Shown piece after piece: positions 1 to 5,070 of a DNA stretch of 5,070 nucleotides. The position numbers and the translations under genes are program-made. The notes under the pieces were generated by a model. That model saw only the letters and a list, made by a program, of their open reading frames with translations. It was not told the origin of the DNA and did no database searches. The stretch's first letter is position 1. Each line of letters starts with the position of its first letter. Source of the stretch: Bacteroidales bacterium (GTDB lineage: Bacteria > Bacteroidota > Bacteroidia > Bacteroidales > UBA932); the NCBI GenBank assembly GCA_017509375.1, contig JAFWPT010000255.1:1-5070 (forward strand), in the 5' to 3' direction.

Positions 1-984
1 GCCAGAGCCCATCTGTACACAGCGGCCGTGCTTGTCCATCCACTGGACCTCGTTGTCGTAATGGAAGTCACATTCAAGCAGATAGCCGCCTGTCAGCGCT
101 TCCCCGGAGCTATCCTCGGGCTTCATTTCGGTCACCGGTACACGGTCTTTGTCCACCCGTACCTGCTCTATCATCAGGTAGTTCCCCTGATGCTTTCCAT
201 TCAGGACCAGTTCCACGGGCACGCAGTGAGGCGTCCAGTCCAGGCCGGTCATGGAAGCTACTTTCATGGATACCAGATTGCGCATCATGGTACGGTCCAT
301 AAAATTGGCAAGCAGTATCCAGCGCTTGTGCTTCTTCATTCCCAGAATCGGCTGCTTGGCCTCAAGCTTTACCAGATATGGCTTCTTCGGCCATTCCCAG
401 GTGGTATTTCCACGGCCCCTTACAGAACAGTTTACGGATTCGAGCCCCGGATATCCGCCTTCCGCTTGAATACTCAGGCTGGCCGCTACATACTCTGTCT
501 TGGAGGTAATGGGAACCGAGTCTTCAGTATTAATGCTTACTACCGGAAGACCGGTATCAGGACCTTGCCTTAACGAGAACACGCTGAACTCCGGAGAGAG
601 GGTGAACGACTTTCCGCCGGTAGCGGAATTGCGCTGCACTATTGCAAGGCAAAGCTTCAGCTCATAACTCTTATGCAGGTTCGCATCGGCTATGACTGCT
701 GTATAGACGCCCTGCGTTGAAGCCGGAGCGAAACTCTGCAGGCAACACTCCTGGGGAGCATCCCCGGAAGCCGTCTGGAGCACCAGCTCGCTGAATTCAA
801 AAAGCGGGTCCTTCACCGAGAACGTGAGCGTTGCACTACCGCCCTCGGGAAGGACTAAACTGCTTTGTTCTAACGTGATAGATCGCAGACGGGGAGTCTT
901 TCCGGAGTCGGGATCCATGTTCTTGCCGCAAGAAACGCTCACTGCCAGCAAAATGACAAGCCGGAAAAGAAAAGTACGCCGCAT
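1..984 (-). CDS. CotH-family (atypical kinase fold) lipoprotein, 3' end beyond window
   Basis: The frame is open from the ATG at 984 to the window edge, giving 328 residues with no stop. Residues 1-18 form a signal peptide with Arg2/Arg3 and a hydrophobic core, followed by Cys19 (VSVSC), so a lipoprotein is likely; Asp24 and Asp26 follow soon after. Residues about 33-140 look like a beta-rich, Ig-like region (LPEGGSATLTFSV) of no recognised family. From about 145 the sequence matches the CotH family as found in Bacteroidota: RGRGNTTW (189-196), KKPYLVKL (200-207), LGMKKHKRWILLANFMDRT (214-232) with RN at 235-236, VELVLNGKHQGNYL (257-270), and GGYLLECD (299-306). Bacillus CotH phosphorylates spore-coat proteins; a kinase role here is only inferred, because the part of the fold expected to carry the catalytic aspartates is cut off. 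The gene starts 5 bases after the GH3 stop, so it is co-transcribed with the glucanases. Family call is strong; function is unknown. Confidence 0.88.
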   Translation of the reverse strand, partial: MRRTFLFRLVILLAVSVSCGKNMDPDSGKTPRLRSITLEQSSLVLPEGGSATLTFSVKDPLFEFSELVLQTASGDAPQECCLQSFAPASTQGVYTAVIADANLHKSYELKLCLAIVQRNSATGGKSFTLSPEFSVFSLRQGPDTGLPVVSINTEDSVPITSKTEYVAASLSIQAEGGYPGLESVNCSVRGRGNTTWEWPKKPYLVKLEAKQPILGMKKHKRWILLANFMDRTMMRNLVSMKVASMTGLDWTPHCVPVELVLNGKHQGNYLMIEQVRVDKDRVPVTEMKPEDSSGEALTGGYLLECDFHYDNEVQWMDKHGRCVQMGSG

Positions 985-989
985 ATTCT

Positions 990-3218
990 CTACCTCACTT
1001 CGAACGACAATGCATTACCGGAATCGCTGTCCGAGGCGACCCAAAGCCGGAACTCTCCAGCTTCCACCGCCTTTTTCATATCCAGTCCGTGGAAAGAAAG
1101 ACAGGACACCGGGAGGCTTATAGACAGCTTGCGCGACTCTCCGGCTTTCAGGCTCACCCGCTCAAAGGCTTTCAGCTCCTTTACCGGCCTGGCAACCGAG
1201 CCCACAAGATCGCGTACATATACCTGCACCACCTCGGTTCCGTCATACTTGCCTGTATTGGTCAGTTTGAAACTTACGGTTATATTATCATCTTTGGAAT
1301 ACACGCTCTTGTCCAACGCTACGTCGGAATAAGAGAAAGTGGTGTAACTGAGTCCGTAGCCGAAGGGAAAGAGCGGATAAGCTCCGTAATCCAGATAATA
1401 AGAGGTGCAGCCAAGAGAGGTCTGGCCGGCTTCTGGAGGTATGTTATCTATCAGGGTTTCAGACACATACGGACGCCCTGTCATGTGGTGGCTGTAATAC
1501 ATCGGGGCCTGGCCGACAGTGCGCAGGAAGGTAACCGGAGTCTTGCCGGAAGGAACGGCGTCCCCGAACAGCAGGTTGCTGATAGCAGGGCCGCCCATCG
1601 TTCCAGGGTGGAAAGAATAGAGCATAGCATTACAGTTGGGCAGGTCCCTTTCGATAGTGAGCGGACGTCCTGCCATTACCACAGATACGACAGGCTTTCC
1701 GCTGGACTTCAAGGCTGCCAGCAGTTCGCTCTGGGATCCCTTGAGATTCAAATCTGCAAGGGAATGGGCTTCTCCGGACAGAATGGCTTCTTCTCCGAGG
1801 AAAGCCAGAATCACATCGGCCTTCCGGGCTGCCGCCACTACATCGTCGAAACGCTCACGGCTCTGGCGGCTGTACTCCAACCCGGGCACGTAATTCACCT
1901 TCCCTGGGAAACGCTCCCTGAGTGCCATGAGCGGAGTGATGGTGCGGGCCTTTTCACCGTCGAAACTCCAGGTTCCAAGCTGGTCGTGAGGAGCATCGGC
2001 CATAGGTCCGGTCACCAGGATACGGCAAGGTTTCAAAGGAAGGACGCCGTCGTTCTTCAGCAGAACAGCTGATTCTTCGGCAGTTTTCAATGCGGCCTCC
2101 AGATGCTCCGGGGCGTACTGCACCGAAGCGGCTGCGGCGGCATCCACGTAGGGGTTTTCGAACAGTCCAAGCAGGAATTTGACCCTGAGAATGTTGCGCA
2201 CCGCCTGGTCTATAGTGGACTGCTTGACAGCACCGCTGCGTACGAGTTCCTCTATATGGGACAGAAAGCCAAAAGTCATCATGTCCATATCTACGCCAGC
2301 GTTCACTGCAATCTGCGCCACATTCTTGCGGTCCGTACCAACACCGTGGGATATCATCTCGCCCATAGAATTCCAGTCCGTAACCACAAGGCCGTCAAAT
2401 CCCCACTCCCCGCGAAGCACATCCTTGAGAATGAAACTGTTACCGGTGGAAGGCACGCCGTCGTTGTCATTAAACGAAGTCATCAGAGTCATGGCTCCGG
2501 TCTTCACGGCAGCCTCGAAAGGAGGGAAATAAGTATCGCGGAGCTGTCGCTCGGTGAGATAAGTAGTATTGTAATCCCGGCCGCCTTCAGCTGCGCCATA
2601 ACCTACGAAATGCTTGGCGCATGCCGCTACGGAACTTTTGTCAAGCCCAGCGCCCTGGTACCCGCGGACCATAGCTTCGGCCATACGGACACCGAGGTAA
2701 GTGTCTTCCCCGCTGCTCTCGGCAATACGGCCCCAACGGGGATCACGGGAGACATCCAGCATGGGAGAGAATGTCCACCTTACACCCTGAGCGCTGGCTT
2801 CCACGGCCGCGATCCGGGCTCCCCTTTCCACCAGTTCAGGATCGAAAGTGGAAGCAAGCCCTATAGGGATGGGGAACAGGGTATGAAAACCATGAATCAC
2901 ATCGCGGGCCACCAGAAGAGGAATTCCGAGACGTGACTCTTCCACGGCTATACGCTGGAATTCGTTGATTTTCACGGGATCCACCTCATTTAGAATAGAG
3001 CCCACTTGGGATTGCCTTATGGCTTCCGCATAGTTGGCCACGTCTCCTCCTGCCGAAATCTGGTTCATCTGGCCTATCTTTTCCGCCAAAGTCATTTTAG
3101 CCAGCAGGCTGGATATACGATCTTCGATTTCGGGGGTAGTTCCCACGGTAGTGCCTGCCTGACGGCTGCAGGCAAGCGCTATCAGCAAAAGCGGGATCAG
3201 TCTTGTAAAAAACTTCAT
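990..3218 (-). CDS. GH3 beta-glucosidase, BglX-type lipoprotein
   Basis: This 742-residue glycoside hydrolase family 3 enzyme should remove terminal beta-linked glucose from oligosaccharides such as those made by the neighbouring GH16. Residues 1-16 are a signal peptide and Cys17 (LIALAC) the probable lipid anchor. The N-terminal barrel domain (about 28-350) carries SPMLDVSRDPRWGR (151-164), KH at 202-203 and the GH3 signature ending GLVVTDWNSM, with Asp281 as nucleophile. The second alpha/beta domain (about 383-560) contains SGEAHSLADL (481-490), where Glu483 is the likely acid/base. A fibronectin-III-like domain closes the protein (about 655-730). Length is normal and both catalytic residues are present. 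An in-frame ATG at 3284 would add 22 residues before the signal peptide and overlap the GH16 gene by 62 bases; I chose 3218, 4 bases after the GH16 stop. No acidic residues follow Cys17, which fits a periplasm-facing anchor (inference). Exact linkage preference cannot be read from sequence. Confidence 0.95.
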   Translation of the reverse strand: MKFFTRLIPLLLIALACSRQAGTTVGTTPEIEDRISSLLAKMTLAEKIGQMNQISAGGDVANYAEAIRQSQVGSILNEVDPVKINEFQRIAVEESRLGIPLLVARDVIHGFHTLFPIPIGLASTFDPELVERGARIAAVEASAQGVRWTFSPMLDVSRDPRWGRIAESSGEDTYLGVRMAEAMVRGYQGAGLDKSSVAACAKHFVGYGAAEGGRDYNTTYLTERQLRDTYFPPFEAAVKTGAMTLMTSFNDNDGVPSTGNSFILKDVLRGEWGFDGLVVTDWNSMGEMISHGVGTDRKNVAQIAVNAGVDMDMMTFGFLSHIEELVRSGAVKQSTIDQAVRNILRVKFLLGLFENPYVDAAAAASVQYAPEHLEAALKTAEESAVLLKNDGVLPLKPCRILVTGPMADAPHDQLGTWSFDGEKARTITPLMALRERFPGKVNYVPGLEYSRQSRERFDDVVAAARKADVILAFLGEEAILSGEAHSLADLNLKGSQSELLAALKSSGKPVVSVVMAGRPLTIERDLPNCNAMLYSFHPGTMGGPAISNLLFGDAVPSGKTPVTFLRTVGQAPMYYSHHMTGRPYVSETLIDNIPPEAGQTSLGCTSYYLDYGAYPLFPFGYGLSYTTFSYSDVALDKSVYSKDDNITVSFKLTNTGKYDGTEVVQVYVRDLVGSVARPVKELKAFERVSLKAGESRKLSISLPVSCLSFHGLDMKKAVEAGEFRLWVASDSDSGNALSFEVR
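993..996 (-). promoter_or_regulatory. Shine-Dalgarno-like GAGG before the CotH-family gene
   Basis: The minus strand reads GAGG, then 8 bases, then the ATG at 984. The site lies within the last sense codons of the GH3 gene, so ribosomes ending GH3 translation pass directly over it, which suggests translational coupling. It supports 984 as the start. The GH3 gene upstream has only an A-rich stretch (AGAAAAACTGA) before its ATG, as is common in Bacteroidota, so this site is the clearest ribosome-binding signal in the window. Confidence 0.5.
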
Positions 3219-3222
3219 TGGT

Positions 3223-4332
3223 TCAGTTTTTCTGGAATACGCGAATATAGTCAATAGACATGGTAATCGGAAGAGCCGACTCATCTACTCCTCTCATTCC
3301 GCCCCAATCGCCTCCCCATGCAAGGTTAAAGATGGGATAGAAAGCGTAATGGAACGGCCATTGGTTGTGACCTGAGCCCAACTGGGCCTTTGTGACCGCC
3401 AGCTGAATCTTTCCGTCCACATAAGTGGTAATGGCATCGGGAGTCCACTCCAGGGCATAGATGTGATAGTCACCTTCAGCTTTGGATATGGTCATTGCGT
3501 GAGTCTTCTGCGTATTCTTGGTGTGATTATAGTCTTGAGTATGGATAGAAGACGACACCTCGTTGGGGACTACGCCCACTTCCTCCATTATGTCAATCTC
3601 TCCGCACATAGGCCAAGGATTTGTATTCCAGTCATTTCCGACAGGCATCATCCAGAAGGCGGGCCAGGTGCCCTTACCGGAAGGCAGCTTTATACGAGCT
3701 TCGAACCAGCCATAGAGCCAGCCGCTTTTCACATGGGCATAAACCCTGCCGGAATATACTTTGGAACCTTCCTTGAAACAGTGTATATGAAGCGAGCCTC
3801 CGTTTATCTCGGTGACTTCATTTCCGGAAGGAGACACATGGTTTACGTAATTCTGCAATTCATTGTTCACCCAGCCGGAGCCCTGCACTTCATGAGTCCA
3901 GTCTGCCTTGTTGAGTTCAGATCCTTCGTTGAACTCGTCTCTCCAGACCAGATGATACCCTGCCGGAACGTCGATGTCCACTTCTCCCCCTGACTGCTTG
4001 AGCGGCACTTTCTCACGGGTGGTTCCGCATTTTATGGTGATTTCGGTTTCCCTGTCCTTGAAGGAATCGTTTTTCTTTACCTTCACGGTCAGCAGCGCCG
4101 TTGGTTGGGCGCTATAGGAAGGATCCACCGTCACCCAGTCCACATCATCAGCAGCATAGGCCTGGAAGGGACCGGACGCCGTCACCTCAAGTGTCAAGGT
4201 CTGGGCGTCCTGCCCGCAAGACAGCTCGGCTGGGCTCACCGAAACGCTCCCGCTTACGGGATCTGTTTTCCCGCCCCCGCCGCAGGCGAGGGCAAGAAAC
4301 AGAAACGGTATTAGTTTTACAGCCATCCGCAT
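3223..4332 (-). CDS. BACON-GH16 lipoprotein, endo-beta-glucanase (laminarinase-like)
   Basis: This 369-residue enzyme should cut internal bonds in beta-1,3-glucan (laminarin) or mixed-linkage beta-1,3-1,4-glucan. Residues 1-16 are a signal peptide with Cys17 as lipid anchor (LALAC), then GGGGKTD. A BACON domain follows (about 28-115: VSVSPAELSCG, DWVTVD, an NDS/RETEITI strand and a closing LKQSGG); BACON domains are typical of Bacteroidota surface proteins and may act as a spacer. The GH16 domain spans about 122-369. It shows YGWFEARIKLPSGKGTWPAFW (207-227), the bulged active-site motif EIDIME (Glu245 nucleophile, Asp247, Glu250 acid/base) and the C-terminal WGGDWGG and DYIRVFQ strands, all as in laminarinase-type GH16. 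The chosen ATG at 4332 lies 7 bases after the upstream stop; ATG 4326 is equally possible. A GTG at 4353 would overlap the upstream gene and put seven extra residues before the signal peptide. The Gly/Lys/Asp stretch after the cysteine suggests surface display (inference). Confidence 0.94.
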   Translation of the reverse strand: MRMAVKLIPFLFLALACGGGGKTDPVSGSVSVSPAELSCGQDAQTLTLEVTASGPFQAYAADDVDWVTVDPSYSAQPTALLTVKVKKNDSFKDRETEITIKCGTTREKVPLKQSGGEVDIDVPAGYHLVWRDEFNEGSELNKADWTHEVQGSGWVNNELQNYVNHVSPSGNEVTEINGGSLHIHCFKEGSKVYSGRVYAHVKSGWLYGWFEARIKLPSGKGTWPAFWMMPVGNDWNTNPWPMCGEIDIMEEVGVVPNEVSSSIHTQDYNHTKNTQKTHAMTISKAEGDYHIYALEWTPDAITTYVDGKIQLAVTKAQLGSGHNQWPFHYAFYPIFNLAWGGDWGGMRGVDESALPITMSIDYIRVFQKN

Positions 4333-4339
4333 GATTCCG

Positions 4340-5070
4340 CTATTTGGCAGCACGCAAAGCTATATCCGTGACGGTAACTTCGGTTCCGGCGGGCAGACGG
4401 CCGAAGTCGAAGATAACCATCACCGCCTCATAGGCCTGATCAGGCCTCACCGGCTCATTCTTGTAGGCCACGCTGTCGTATGCCACCAGGGCTACGTTGT
4501 TGTCGTAGAAGAAGGCATGGGCGTTGTCGTCGTTGGCATCAGCTACCTTCACGGTGCATACGCCATCCACGGACGATTCGATCTTGCAGGAGAATTCGTA
4601 GTCCACGGATGGGTCGGCCGGAACGGGGGCAACCAGCTTCACCTGCCCCTGCCACTCCGAGCCGCCGACTCCGGCAGGCACGGTGAGCTTGAGCGCGTCG
4701 CCGTCGAAGCTTGCGCCGGGATCCAGGCCGCCGCTCCAATCAGAAGGGCTGAACCAGGTCTCCTTAAGGCCGAGCTCCCCGAGCAGATTGTCACCATAGG
4801 AACCGCCCCCGCCGTTGCCGCCGGAAGTGCCGGAAATCTCGCGCAGGTCAATGTTCTTCACGGTGATCTGGGTGCCGGCAGGCAAACGGCCGAAGTCGAA
4901 GATGACCATCACCGCCTCGTAGGCCTGATCCGGCTTCACCGGCTCATTCTTGTAGGCCACATTATCGTATGCTGCCAGGGCTACGTTGTTGTCGTAGAAG
5001 AAGGCGTGGGCGCTGTCGTCGTTGGCATCCGCAACTTTCACGGTGCACACACCGGACTCGGAAGACTCTA
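4340..5070 (-). CDS. Tandem carbohydrate-binding-like module protein, 5' end beyond window
   Basis: Only the last 242 residues are visible; the frame is open to the right edge, so the true start is outside. The GTG at 5050 is an internal valine codon, not a start. The protein ends with two copies of one beta-sandwich-like module: the C-terminal half of one (visible residues 1-76), a Gly/Ser linker (about 78-91, GTSGGNGGGGSYGD region) and a full final module (about 92-242). Matching positions are 163 residues apart, and 56 of 60 residues are identical in the core from VCTVKVADAND to RLPAGT. The layout (WFSPSDWSGGLDPGASF, LTVPAG, SEWQGQVKL, YEFSCKI, then a closing VTVTDIALR strand) resembles CBM4/9-type binding modules; Trp105, Trp111 and Trp139 could contact sugar. 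Its place before GH16 and GH3 fits a surface glycan-binding protein. The family call is from pattern only; a catalytic domain could lie upstream. GC is about 61%, above its neighbours. Confidence 0.75.
   Translation of the reverse strand, partial: ESSESGVCTVKVADANDDSAHAFFYDNNVALAAYDNVAYKNEPVKPDQAYEAVMVIFDFGRLPAGTQITVKNIDLREISGTSGGNGGGGSYGDNLLGELGLKETWFSPSDWSGGLDPGASFDGDALKLTVPAGVGGSEWQGQVKLVAPVPADPSVDYEFSCKIESSVDGVCTVKVADANDDNAHAFFYDNNVALVAYDSVAYKNEPVRPDQAYEAVMVIFDFGRLPAGTEVTVTDIALRAAK
4384..4579 (-). repeat. Direct repeat, downstream copy (last module)
   Basis: This stretch encodes the C-terminal half of the final module and matches 4873-5068 at a fixed offset of 489 bases (163 codons). By eye, 18 of the first 174 aligned positions after 4390 differ, about 90% identity, and many of the differences are silent. 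It is a coding repeat, not a mobile element. Confidence 0.9.
4873..5068 (-). repeat. Direct repeat, upstream copy (penultimate module)
   Basis: Partner of 4384-4579, encoding the same half-module of the preceding unit. The window edge cuts it at the codons for ESSESG, which align with ESSVDG in the last module. The rest of this unit, and any further copies, must lie to the right of the window. Confidence 0.9.

Noticed and set aside
28..573. Plus-strand open frame of 181 codons at the left end
   Set aside because: Antisense to the CotH-family gene, which has clear family motifs through the same stretch.
1089..2072. Plus-strand open frame of 327 codons opposite the GH3 gene
   Set aside because: It lies wholly antisense to a well-supported GH3 with intact catalytic motifs; its translation has no recognisable domain or coherent composition.
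2103..2936. Plus-strand open frame of 277 codons opposite the GH3 gene
   Set aside because: Antisense shadow of the GH3 barrel domain; the protein is His-rich and shows no domain.
3463..3993. Plus-strand open frame of 176 codons
   Set aside because: Antisense to the GH16 catalytic domain, including its EIDIME active site.
4333..4339. Promoter or terminator in the gaps between genes
   Set aside because: Gaps are only 7, 4 and 5 bases, too short for either, and I saw no stem-loop followed by a T-run at gene ends.
4539..4851. Minus-strand frames of 66 and 70 codons within the module gene
   Set aside because: Out-of-frame Arg/Ala-rich translations of a GC-rich coding stretch; the module frame is supported by the conserved 163-residue repeat.
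4349..5068. Repeat as a mobile element, CRISPR or attachment site
   Set aside because: The repeat period is an exact multiple of three, keeps the reading frame and most changes preserve the protein, so it is an internal protein-module duplication.

Overview
The window holds four genes, all on the minus strand and read from right to left. They are packed so tightly (gaps of 7, 4 and 5 bases) that they must form one transcription unit. In transcription order they are: the 3' end of a gene for a protein with repeated carbohydrate-binding-like modules (5070 to 4340, 5' end missing); a BACON-GH16 lipoprotein, probably an endo-beta-1,3- or beta-1,3-1,4-glucanase (4332 to 3223); a BglX-type GH3 beta-glucosidase lipoprotein (3218 to 990); and the first 328 codons of a CotH-family lipoprotein (984 to 1, 3' end missing). 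No RNA gene, insertion sequence, CRISPR array, promoter or terminator is visible. The operon starts upstream of 5070 and ends beyond position 1, and no gap between genes exceeds 7 bases.

The organism is most likely a member of the Bacteroidota, probably a gut or rumen Bacteroidales. The reasons are the BACON domain fused to a GH16, the run of lipoprotein signal peptides, the weak or absent Shine-Dalgarno sites at two of the three starts, and the overall look of a polysaccharide utilization locus (PUL). No SusC/SusD pair or regulator lies inside the window, so the PUL assignment is inferred from gene content. The genus cannot be fixed from the sequence; moderate GC (about 50% in the glucanase gene, hand-counted) argues against the low-GC Bacteroides/Prevotella extreme but does not name a taxon.

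A working model: the repeat-module protein binds glucan at the cell surface, the GH16 cuts the chain into oligosaccharides, and the GH3 releases glucose from them, probably in the periplasm. The CotH-family protein is the member whose role is not explained by known beta-glucan catabolism. CotH proteins are atypical protein kinases in spore formers, but their job in Bacteroidota is poorly known.

Points worth a second look are the CotH gene in a glucan operon, the near-identical 163-residue tandem modules, the jump in GC content (about 61% against about 50%) at the boundary between the first and second genes, and the upstream start codons that would wrongly extend the GH3 and GH16 proteins past their signal peptides.
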